Below are positions 46,910 to 54,788 of a stretch of 64,000 nucleotides of DNA, piece by piece. This DNA comes from Hysterangium stoloniferum (taxonomy: Eukaryota > Basidiomycota > Agaricomycetes > Hysterangiales > Hysterangiaceae). The notes under the pieces are model-generated. The model was given only the letters and a program-made list of their open reading frames with translations. It did not search any database and was not told the DNA's origin. The translations under genes were made by a program, and so were the position numbers. Every line of letters begins with the position of its first letter. The first letter of the stretch is position 1. The stretch covers positions 62,001-126,000 of the forward strand of contig WHVD01000083.1 in assembly GCA_015178975.1 (NCBI GenBank), read 5' to 3'.

Positions 46910-47015
46910 GTCGATGTGGGGGGGTTTGGGGGGCTTTGCCCCCCAACAAGCTGGAGCCCGCAGCGAAGTTGTGGGGCTGGTCGCGAAGCGACTGCCCCGC
47001 AGCATAGCAAGGGTT
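46910..47015 (+). repeat. GC-rich hairpin cluster
   Basis: Three hairpin-forming words lie within 100 bases: GGGGGGCTTTGCCCCCC, GTCGCGAAGCGAC, and an outer GGGGC/GCCCC pair around the latter. It sits abruptly between the minisatellite and AT-rich DNA, like GC clusters known from organelle genomes and some mobile elements. Confidence 0.6.
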
Positions 47016-47550
47016 CCTAAGCTTGTCTAAGTTCTAAGTTCCCTCAACTTCCCGGAAACCTTTAGGCTTACTAATCACTTAAGTAAATCTAAGTTCTTAT
47101 TACTGAAATCACTGCCCATTTAGGTTATTCAAGAGCCCACATTAACAGCACAGTTAATCGATCTTTAAACAAATGCTTGGCTATTTGACTCTCAGACAAT
47201 TTCTCCATTTATAAATTATTTAACAGCTTGTTAAATCTTTATAAATAGTAAACTAAAAGGCTACAAGAAAGCGAAGGCTTATGACAAGTTTCTGCCAATT
47301 TATTGTGCATACATTCAGCTCCTGAACCTTTATTCTTAAGAAGAACTTAACTTTCATAGAGCATGTCACTACAAGTTCATCTGAATTTGTCAAGAGACCA
47401 AACAAATATTGACTTTAGTTGTTAAGCTTAATAGTGCAACTAATTAATCTATCAGTATTTACATTACTGGACCTTTATTTGTTTATTTCTTGAATCCCTT
47501 GCCATGTCAACATTTGTTACATAACTATTTGAGAGAGTAAATAGCTGAAT
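47016..47550. other. AT-rich stretch without supported gene
   Basis: No ORF of note, no repeat family recognised. Composition differs from the flanking LTR material. Confidence 0.4.
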
Positions 47551-47930
47551 CCATTACAGTCGGAAGTCTGACATGGAAGGACATGGCTTCAGCTTGTGTG
47601 CTGTGCCCTTGCAAGATTTACCATCAGTGGTCCTTAAATTTTGAATGTATGAGAACTTAATGATCGGGAACCTGAACAGTGGTCAAACTGTCAGATCCCC
47701 GAATTGATAGAGGGCTGAGAGAAGAGTGAAAGGACTAGTAGAGTAACTAAGTTGATATTCTGATTGCCCTGTAACTACTTCACAGTTCAGTATATATACA
47801 GATTTCCGGCATCTGAATATACTAATGTGGAGACAAGGAAGCTACTCAAAATAGAACAAAGACTATCACTATTAGGAAAATACAATGGGTGCAGGTTTCT
47901 GATATTTGGGAAATACATATGAGGATGAAA
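47551..47930 (-). mobile_element. Degenerate family B-like LTR remnant
   Basis: The mutated shared motif (GGCTTCAGCTTGTGTGCTG, about 47,586-47,610), TCCTTAAATTTTGAATG, GATATTCTGATTGCC and a TATATATACAG follow in the order of a minus-strand family B LTR. The ends are lost. Confidence 0.55.
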
Positions 47931-47943
47931 GGACATAACATAA

Positions 47944-48536
47944 GGAGGGTGTTTATAATTACTATAATCTCAAATATTTACTAATAAAAGTCTAATTTTT
48001 ACAAAACTCCATCTTTAAATAGTGATATCTATTCTGAAACAATTATATTATCAAAAAACAACCATCAGAAATAGTTCTCCATATTACATCTTATACAACC
48101 CATAGTTATTTAAAAAGTTGTAATGTAGTTATTTCCATGTAAAATATGTAAAATATTATTGGAAATTTTTCATACCACAGCTGTCTTTATTAAGTAAAAC
48201 CCCCTATATATTCTGGGTATGTTGAATCAAGTAGAAATCTGTTCAGATTGACAGATCCATTCCGAAGTAATACATATGTATTTAGAGGTGCCAATAATAT
48301 ACATATGCATGAAATGGACTATCTAAAGGTATCTATTTTTTAAAAGTATTAGTGTTTCAAACTACTAATTTTTTTTATTGTCTACTTGTGTCTGGAAAGA
48401 TTCTTTAGTTTGTAATGTATGAGAGAGTTTAAAACTTTTTGAAAGTTTTAAAAACCAAATTATGTTTGTCAGATGTTTAAATGACCTTTAGAGTATATTA
48501 GAATTTGGTATACTTAATAGTTTTCAGATATCCTCC
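47944..48536 (+). repeat. Left terminal direct repeat of the 6.7-kb element
   Basis: 593 bp, nearly identical to the right copy over its first 190 and last 65 bases. The middle (about 48,165-48,475) has no counterpart there, while the right copy has an extra 80-base stretch after CCATAGTTATTTAA. It ends just before the transposase stop codon region. Confidence 0.85.
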
Positions 48537-48549
48537 TACTGGAAGTTTA

Positions 48550-49905
48550 TCAAATTTCTTCTCCTTTCTTTTTCCAGTATTCATCTATACACTCTGTGGT
48601 ATCAAAACTCCTCACTCCTTGCCAAGTTACATCTTCATATCCCTTCCATTTTACAAGGTACTCTCTGAACTTTCCTTTTCCTCTATGGTTTATTATTTCC
48701 TCAATTTCAAATGCCTCATCTGTCCCATCCATATCTTCATCATCACCTAACTCCATACTCAGAAAATTTCTTTGAAGCTTGAGCATCTCCTGAGCATTAC
48801 TTCTACTATCTGTCAATGATGGGAGATTTTCATATGTTTCAATATTTTCATCTTTCCAGTAGTCAAACTCTGAAGATAACCATGAAGAGTGATGAGGTTG
48901 AGGTTGAATACCACCTAAAATTACAAACTTCTTCACATTTAATAAGAGACATCCAAGCTTTAACTGGGTTGTGAATACCTCATCATCAGAAACTCTAACA
49001 CCTCCTTCATTACTGAGCTTCTTAAATGTGGTAGCCAACTCTCCAAAAGTAGCTTCAATCTTAGACCTGAAACTACCAAACATTTTGTTAAAGGTACTCT
49101 CTTCCTTTGACAATTCTATACCTTTTGATTTACGTATAGGTATACAGAAGTTAATCATATCTAATTCTGTATTACTTGTTATCTTTGTAAGGTGCAAGGG
49201 ATATCCCCCATCTAAAGCAATACAATCTAGTTTGTCTATATACTTTTCCAATTTCATCTTTACAAACATGACTCCATCTGAATTATCTTTACAGGGTGCT
49301 GACTTTGATGTGAATAGAACCATGCCATTTATATCAATACAAACTTGTGTGCGAAGTCCAGATTTCTTGAGTTTATATGAATACATATCTTCACTCTTCT
49401 CACCAATAACACTTGCTCTAGTATCATGACCATCTATCATTAATGTTACATGTCTAAACAATGGAGGATTTTTTTGTGCAGAATGAATGCGTATATCAAT
49501 AGTTGAGAACATAGAAATGAGCATAGTTGAGATCCTTTTATCAAGATCATTACCTTGTTTTTCATAGAATTTTCTAAACATATCATAATAACTACTTCTA
49601 GGTATAAAGTTTCCCATATCATTTATAGAGCAGCCTTGAAGTAGTTGATATAGTATTAAAAGTCCTTTCTCCACATTTCTATAGGGTCCAGGATAATCTT
49701 GGGTGGCAAAGACCACAACAAGGAAGAAAAAGACTGGAATAATACCAAGTCTCTGAAGAACAATATCCTTAATGTGACTAATTTTATCAATAGGTTTGAT
49801 ATCAGACCTATGATACTTGGATGGCTTGATCTGAGGCCATTCCTTATAAAGGAACTTCCATTGTTGGTCCATTAACTTATTAAACTCCTCATTTAGAGGA
49901 GACAT
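48550..49905 (-). CDS. DDE transposase with C-terminal chromodomain
   Basis: 451 residues, no introns. The central part fits the DDE_Tnp_4 / Harbinger-type fold: D158 in LMIDGHDTRASVIG, D232 in CIALDGGYPLHL and E284 in FRSKIEATFGEL. The C-terminus (about 398-447) is a chromodomain, FEIEEIINHRGKG then EYLVKWKGYEDVTW, with the aromatic residues that bind methyl-lysine tails. The transposase should cut and join the element's ends. The chromodomain would steer insertion to marked chromatin, as in chromoviruses, but here on a DNA transposon. It is divergently oriented to the 50,086 gene, with about 180 bp between their starts. The frame is intact, so it is probably functional. Confidence 0.8.
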   Translation of the reverse strand: MSPLNEEFNKLMDQQWKFLYKEWPQIKPSKYHRSDIKPIDKISHIKDIVLQRLGIIPVFFFLVVVFATQDYPGPYRNVEKGLLILYQLLQGCSINDMGNFIPRSSYYDMFRKFYEKQGNDLDKRISTMLISMFSTIDIRIHSAQKNPPLFRHVTLMIDGHDTRASVIGEKSEDMYSYKLKKSGLRTQVCIDINGMVLFTSKSAPCKDNSDGVMFVKMKLEKYIDKLDCIALDGGYPLHLTKITSNTELDMINFCIPIRKSKGIELSKEESTFNKMFGSFRSKIEATFGELATTFKKLSNEGGVRVSDDEVFTTQLKLGCLLLNVKKFVILGGIQPQPHHSSWLSSEFDYWKDENIETYENLPSLTDSRSNAQEMLKLQRNFLSMELGDDEDMDGTDEAFEIEEIINHRGKGKFREYLVKWKGYEDVTWQGVRSFDTTECIDEYWKKKGEEI

Positions 49906-50085
49906 TGATATGGTAAGTATACAATACTAGGCCAATTTGGAAATATTCAATTTAAGAGAGATAATTGAAGTTATTGTTATTCTACTATATACATAGGTGT
50001 AATAATGAAAAATGAATTATTCCAACTCCAACTATCTTAGGTAGGATATAAGCACATATCACTCTTACAATCTTTACAAACCAAT

Positions 50086-50589
50086 ATGTCTACTTGTTCA
50101 AGATCACTCCTTATTCAACACACTGCTTATAACTGCTTTGTTAGGGACAAAGCAGTAACTATTACAAGAACTAGGGAATCAAACCCTTTTGTTCCACAAC
50201 ACTTTCAAATGCCAATTGTTGGTCCTAAGAAATACACATATTATATTAACTATGATGATCTGGAACTAAGTCCTCCATACAAATTTCAGGATAAGGTTGA
50301 TTTTCCATTTCTCTCTGAAATGATGGGGTATTACAAGTTTATAGGCCTTGAACCAATCCCATTGAGATCATATGACAATAGAATACAAATGTATAATGCT
50401 GTATTTACTCACCCTAATATGGCATTCATAGATAAAATCACTTTTGAGGTGTTTGTATCTTTCCGAAGAAAATTAGATGAATATGAAGAAAGAGTTGAAG
50501 AAAGAGTTGAAGAAAGAGTTGAAGAAGTTCCAAATTCTTCTGGTTGGTGGAAAGGACTACTTTCTTATTTCTCTGTTTGTTGTTTCTAA
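50086..50589 (+). CDS. Unknown 167-aa protein with EERV repeats
   Basis: I do not recognise this protein. The first 130 residues are globular-looking and rich in Tyr and Phe (KKYTYYINYDDLELSPPYKF). A heptad-like EERVEERVEERVEE coiled coil follows at about 138-151. The end is a short hydrophobic tail with cysteines (GWWKGLLSYFSVCCF) that could associate with membrane or be lipidated. It is first of three plus-strand genes spaced by 95 and 26 bases, reading away from the transposase. Intact frame and shared base composition suggest it belongs to the element. Confidence 0.55.
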   Translation: MSTCSRSLLIQHTAYNCFVRDKAVTITRTRESNPFVPQHFQMPIVGPKKYTYYINYDDLELSPPYKFQDKVDFPFLSEMMGYYKFIGLEPIPLRSYDNRIQMYNAVFTHPNMAFIDKITFEVFVSFRRKLDEYEERVEERVEERVEEVPNSSGWWKGLLSYFSVCCF

Positions 50590-50683
50590 ATGTATTGGTA
50601 CTTGATTGTAAATTTTAAAAGTTACATTCAATTTAATAGAGAATATTGAAATTTTATGTATATTATTTAGGTAAGTAAGTCTA

Positions 50684-51307
50684 ATGGAGCAAATCTTAAA
50701 GATATCTGTGAGTGCTGCTGAAAGTACTTCTATCAATCCAAGTAATCTAGAATGCTTCTGGTATGCACCATGGAGTATTATATTAGGAATATTATTTGAA
50801 GCACAATTTGTAATTACTCCACAATTAACCATACAATATGATACAGTAGATAGGGATGAAGTAGATATATCTAAGATTATGATACCAGATTTTGTTGTAA
50901 CTCATTATAAAAAAGATTTACAAGATAAAATACATGAACATAAGTACCTGATAGTAGAAAATAAGAGAACTGATAAAGTTACATTGATGAAAGAATTAGA
51001 GGTAGCCTGTGACCAACTTAAAGAATATATAAGAATAATCTTCCTAGATAAAAGATATAAAGGAATCTTTGGAGTAGCTTCTTCTGGTAGAACCTGGAAA
51101 TGGTACAAGTTTATAAGAAAAAATACTCCAAAGGGTCATAAGTCTAAATCTTCACGGGGTAATAAAAGCTATATCCCTAGTGATGAAGAAGAGGAAGAAG
51201 TATTTGAAATAGTATATAAATCTAAAATACTTGATATTATGGATAAGAAGTCTTTTGATCATCTTGTGAAAGAGATGAAAGAATATTATTCCAAATTGAA
51301 TTCTTAA
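50684..51307 (+). CDS. PD-(D/E)XK nuclease-like protein
   Basis: 207 residues. The order IPDFVV (D69), about 20 residues, then YLIVENKR (E92-x-K94) is the catalytic signature of PD-(D/E)XK nucleases. YKGIFGVASSGRTWKWYKF further on resembles the strand that follows in restriction-endonuclease-like proteins. A Lys/Ser-rich linker and an acidic DEEEEE stretch precede the C-terminal helix. A nuclease could process the element's ends, aid recombination between its direct repeats, or act against competitors; none of this can be decided from sequence. It starts 95 bases after the 167-aa gene and ends 26 bases before the next. Confidence 0.6.
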   Translation: MEQILKISVSAAESTSINPSNLECFWYAPWSIILGILFEAQFVITPQLTIQYDTVDRDEVDISKIMIPDFVVTHYKKDLQDKIHEHKYLIVENKRTDKVTLMKELEVACDQLKEYIRIIFLDKRYKGIFGVASSGRTWKWYKFIRKNTPKGHKSKSSRGNKSYIPSDEEEEEVFEIVYKSKILDIMDKKSFDHLVKEMKEYYSKLNS

Positions 51308-51333
51308 AGATATATCTAGAGAGATTAGGTAAT

Positions 51334-51672
51334 ATGAACTTCCCCAAAGTACTAGGATATAAAGTTAGGGAAGGAAAGATCTTAGAACAGTGTAGAAGAC
51401 ATGGCATAAGTACTGAGGATGGATACACAGGGTCCATCAAAAATTTGATAAGGAGAAGTGGTTGTCCTGTGCTAAATTTCAGACTTGAAAAACAAGAGGA
51501 TAGACCTAAAGGTGAAACTGATGTCTTTATTCTATGTCTTTATGAAACTTTATATCATAAAGAAGAAATAAATGTTCAAGAGGTCTTATCAAAATTTCCA
51601 CCTAGATTTGAAGAAATAAAAAGAGATCTTGGAATAACTGGGGATCCTAAAATTTATTTAATAGAACCCTAA
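51334..51672 (+). CDS. Unknown 112-aa protein
   Basis: I recognise no domain. The N-terminus (MNFPKVLGYKVREGKILEQC) and the basic stretch SIKNLIRRSG could bind nucleic acid, but that is only a guess. It follows the nuclease-like gene by 26 bases and ends 50 bases before the large inverted repeat. Confidence 0.45.
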   Translation: MNFPKVLGYKVREGKILEQCRRHGISTEDGYTGSIKNLIRRSGCPVLNFRLEKQEDRPKGETDVFILCLYETLYHKEEINVQEVLSKFPPRFEEIKRDLGITGDPKIYLIEP

Positions 51673-51724
51673 TTATTTCCCATAAATCCTATTTTTAAAA
51701 GAAATTTCAACTAAACCTCTTTCC

Positions 51725-51961
51725 CATAAATCCTCTTTTTAAAAGTAATCCAAAAATCCTTTAAAATCCCATAATAAAGATTAAAAATTAATAAAGGGTA
51801 GTAGTGGTGACATAGGCTTAGGGGCCAGGGCCCTAGTTAATTTTAATGGTTCTTTTACCCCAATAAAATTACCCAAATTTCAGTTGTCTTCTTACCATAA
51901 TTATTCAGAAGGGCTGTAGCTATTACCATCCAACCTTTTCTATTTTCAGGATTTACCAATA
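51725..51961 (+). repeat. Left arm of a 235-bp inverted repeat
   Basis: From CATAAATCCTCTTTTTAAAA to GGATTTACCAAT; its complement follows at 52,090-52,324 with only a few differences. The spacer is 128 bp. The arms contain AGGGCCCT within a GC-rich island. A related CCCATAAATCCT-TTTTTAAAA word also occurs just outside, at 51,678. Confidence 0.92.
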
Positions 51962-52089
51962 TCTCTTTCTTAGATCTTCAACAACAATAATATCTATTTA
52001 GTGAGTTAGAAACTATATTTCTTTTAGTAAGCTAGGAACTGTATTTGAATTATTAATAGAATTTCTGAAAAGGGGAAGATAGTTGAAAC

Positions 52090-52324
52090 ATTGGTAAATC
52101 CTGAAAATAGAAAAGGTTGGATGGTAATAGCTACAGCCCTTCTGAATAATTATGGTAAGAAGACAACTGAAATTTGGGTAATTTATTGGGGTAAAAGAAC
52201 CATTAAACTTAACTAGGGCCCTGGCCCCTAAGCCTATGTCACCACTACTACCCTTTATTAATTTTTAATCTTTATTATGGGATTTTAAAGGATTTTTGGA
52301 TTACTTTTAAAAAGAGGATTTATG
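52090..52324 (-). repeat. Right arm of the inverted repeat
   Basis: Complement of 51,725-51,961. It lies between the plus-strand block (50,086-51,672) and the convergent minus-strand block (52,378-54,286). No target duplication is obvious, so it may be native to the element rather than an inserted MITE. Confidence 0.92.
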
Positions 52325-52377
52325 ATAGAGTTGGAAGTTAAAGGTGTATGGTAATTTTAAAATATTATAGTGATAGT

Positions 52378-52692
52378 TTAAGGATCCTCTGTTGTTCTTA
52401 TATATTCAACTAATTTTTCTGCCATTTCATCATCTATATTTACCCTGGAAAATAATTTACGTTCAAGATCTTTTCCAATACAGAGAAGGGAGAACACAAC
52501 ATCACTACCACAAGATTCCTCACTAAATTTTGATGATGATCCTTTCTTGATGAGTTTTATATTGAGCTCAACAAATGCTACAAGGATATCTTTCATCTTA
52601 GAATCTAATGACAATGATAAGACTATTAAACTACATATCTCATTTATATGTTGTTCATTAAGATTTGTGATATTAGTCTCAAAGAGGAGCAT
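52378..52692 (-). CDS. Unknown 104-aa protein
   Basis: No recognisable domain. Predicted mostly helical (LFETNITNLNEQHINEICSL, then KDILVAFVELNIKLIKKG). It starts 31 bases downstream of the 520-aa gene's stop on the same strand, so the two may be co-transcribed. Confidence 0.45.
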   Translation of the reverse strand: MLLFETNITNLNEQHINEICSLIVLSLSLDSKMKDILVAFVELNIKLIKKGSSSKFSEESCGSDVVFSLLCIGKDLERKLFSRVNIDDEMAEKLVEYIRTTEDP

Positions 52693-52723
52693 GCTACTAG
52701 AGAAGTAGTAGATTGAACTTTTT

Positions 52724-54286
52724 TCATTTTATACGTATATCTTTCTGTCCTTGTCTTTTTACTATTCTACCAGTTCTGATATAGGTCTTCTCTTTCATAT
52801 CCTTTACAACTTTTTGTAAAGATTCTCCACACCTTACCTTCAATACTTCTGAATTTTTGTCTAAGACTTCTATAACAGTGCAATTCTTTCCCCTATATAA
52901 AAGTTGACCTTTTGATATAACTTGATATTTTGAATTTTCTTTAAGAATTGAGTATCCTGCCTTATAACTAGATACCCTCAAATCACTTATCTCTTCTAAA
53001 TTTTTACTAACTTTATGAATTGGGACAAGGGGAGGTGATTTTTTAGTTATACGAGTATCTACCCAACCAAGTTTTACTCCTTTGTATTCCACAAGTCCTA
53101 TATCACTTGGTGAAAATGAACTCTCAATCCTAGGATAGAGTCCTCCTCTGGGACCAGGTATAAGTGTAATCCCCCTTTGTGACCTTTTGTATTCCTCCAC
53201 TATGGTTATCCCATCATTGACCCTAACAAATTTGGTAGTATTTCCATTAAAACTATAGTTAGAAACTAATTGAATTATATCTTCCTTATTTACATCTTTT
53301 TGGAAGCCTCCTTGGATCTTTCCTGTTAAAGAATTCCACCAATGACAATATGTGAAAAACCTTCTATCTTCCAAGTAAATCATTATTATTGATTTGGAAT
53401 AAATGTTATCTACAAGTGCTTTCCATTGTTCTTCAAAAGAACTTCTGTAGACTCTACATCCACTAAGGTTGTTTCTAATATTGATAAAGTTGTCTATATA
53501 CCAGGACTTAGAAAATACTTCTCTACCATAGAACTTAATTTCAACTCTTGTCATTCCTACATTCTTTAATCTTTCTAGTGATTGTAACATTGAATTGGTA
53601 GGATCAACATATAAATCATGGATTCTAGATCCCAGAGTAGTCATAACATCACAACTTTCTAACATTTGTACAAATTTATTGTATACTTTGATCCTACATG
53701 AGTGATCTTCATTGTAGAAGGATATACAATTGTCTCCAACCTTTTTTCTATCATCAACAATATCTTCTACCTTTATTCCATTATTTAATATATGTTTAAG
53801 AACATCTTTTCTAGTAGTAACATAGGGTATATCTTGGGATATATCTATATCATGTAAGATAATTTCATCACAAATAGTTTCTCTTAGGAACTTTATTATA
53901 TTTTCAATAGAAACTTCAGATAGTGAAATTTTGTATGAGATATAAGGAGTATTTGTAGGTGCGATATCATTATCCTTGAGAGTATCTGAGTATAGTAATT
54001 TGATTTTAAAGGAAAGTGAGAAATATACTTTACATTTTCTATATATATCATTTCTAAAGTCCCCCCCAATAGACCATAGAATTACATTGTCACAAAAAAT
54101 ATGTGAAGTGTTAGAGGATTCAAAAGATAGTCTAATAGCTTCTAAAGGATTGTGATATTTGGTATCCAGAACATCAGGTATACTAAACTCTTTCATAATT
54201 TCAATAGATTCTTTAAGCACTTCCTTTGCCATTGGATAATGTAATAGATACTTTCTCATGGCACTCTTTTCAATTTTATGAGACAT
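52724..54286 (-). CDS. Replication-initiation-factor-like protein (520 aa), tentative
   Basis: Intact 520-residue frame that starts just inside the right terminal repeat. I recognise no eukaryotic family. Three blocks occur in the order seen in plasmid/phage replication initiation factors (Rep_trans-like, PF02486): EIILHDIDISQD at about 140, IKVYNKFVQMLES at about 200 (compare the usual YDK with a following Glu), and MTRVEIKFYGRE at about 245. If right, it would nick one strand of the element and start rolling-circle-type copying. The C-terminal 130 residues are basic (IRTGRIVKRQGQKDIRIK). An unrelated DNA-binding or structural role is possible. Confidence 0.45.
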   Translation of the reverse strand: MSHKIEKSAMRKYLLHYPMAKEVLKESIEIMKEFSIPDVLDTKYHNPLEAIRLSFESSNTSHIFCDNVILWSIGGDFRNDIYRKCKVYFSLSFKIKLLYSDTLKDNDIAPTNTPYISYKISLSEVSIENIIKFLRETICDEIILHDIDISQDIPYVTTRKDVLKHILNNGIKVEDIVDDRKKVGDNCISFYNEDHSCRIKVYNKFVQMLESCDVMTTLGSRIHDLYVDPTNSMLQSLERLKNVGMTRVEIKFYGREVFSKSWYIDNFINIRNNLSGCRVYRSSFEEQWKALVDNIYSKSIIMIYLEDRRFFTYCHWWNSLTGKIQGGFQKDVNKEDIIQLVSNYSFNGNTTKFVRVNDGITIVEEYKRSQRGITLIPGPRGGLYPRIESSFSPSDIGLVEYKGVKLGWVDTRITKKSPPLVPIHKVSKNLEEISDLRVSSYKAGYSILKENSKYQVISKGQLLYRGKNCTVIEVLDKNSEVLKVRCGESLQKVVKDMKEKTYIRTGRIVKRQGQKDIRIK

Positions 54287-54292
54287 CCATTA

Positions 54293-54662
54293 GGAGGGTG
54301 TTTATAATTACTATAATCTCAAATATTTACTAATAAAAGTCTTATTTTTACAAAACTCCATCTTTAAATAGTGATATCTATTCTGAAACAATTATATTAT
54401 CAAAAAACAACCATCAGAAATAGTTCTCCATATTACATCTTATACAACCCATAGTTATTTAACAAATTCCATTGTATATAATTTCCTTCCTTTTACAGAT
54501 GCCTACTAATCCTTTTATTAGTACTTTGTTTTTTAAAAGTTGTAATGTAGTTATTTCCATGTAAAATATGTAAAATATTTGTTTGAATCACATCTCAGAT
54601 GTTTAAATGACCTTTAGAGTATATTAGAATTTGGTATACTTAATAGTTTTCAGATATCCTCC
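54293..54662 (+). repeat. Right terminal direct repeat of the 6.7-kb element
   Basis: 370 bp, from GGAGGGTGTTTATAATTAC to ATATCCTCC, preceded by TTA and followed by TAA. It is shorter than the left copy because the middle about 310 bases are absent and a different 80 bases are present. Confidence 0.85.
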
Positions 54663-54788
54663 TAACTGGACATATGGGTAGTACTAATTGGGACATAAGG
54701 AACCAGCCCAAAAAGGAGATCTGGTATCCAATGGGAGTCCAAGGATGTGGAGTGATGTCAGGTACTTGGGGTCCTTCAGGGTTCTGAG

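Larger units (their letters stand above)
47944..54662. mobile_element. Harbinger-like 6.7-kb element with long terminal direct repeats (candidate new type)
   Basis: TAA flanks both sides (47,941-47,943 and 54,663-54,665), matching the 3-bp TWA target of PIF/Harbinger transposons. Each end is a direct repeat (593 and 370 bp) beginning GGAGGGTG and ending ATATCCTCC. Inside are six clean intron-less ORFs: a DDE-chromodomain transposase, two plus-strand unknowns flanking a nuclease-like protein, and on the minus strand a small unknown and a 520-aa replication-factor-like protein. There is no reverse transcriptase and no TG...CA ends, so it is not an LTR retrotransposon. It is far more AT-rich than the host genes. 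All ORFs lack internal stops, unlike every other element here, which suggests recent arrival. Confidence 0.75.

Noticed and set aside
47944..54662. The 6.7-kb element as an LTR retrotransposon
   Set aside because: It has long direct repeats but no reverse transcriptase, integrase, primer-binding site or TG...CA ends, and the target duplication is 3 bp (TAA).
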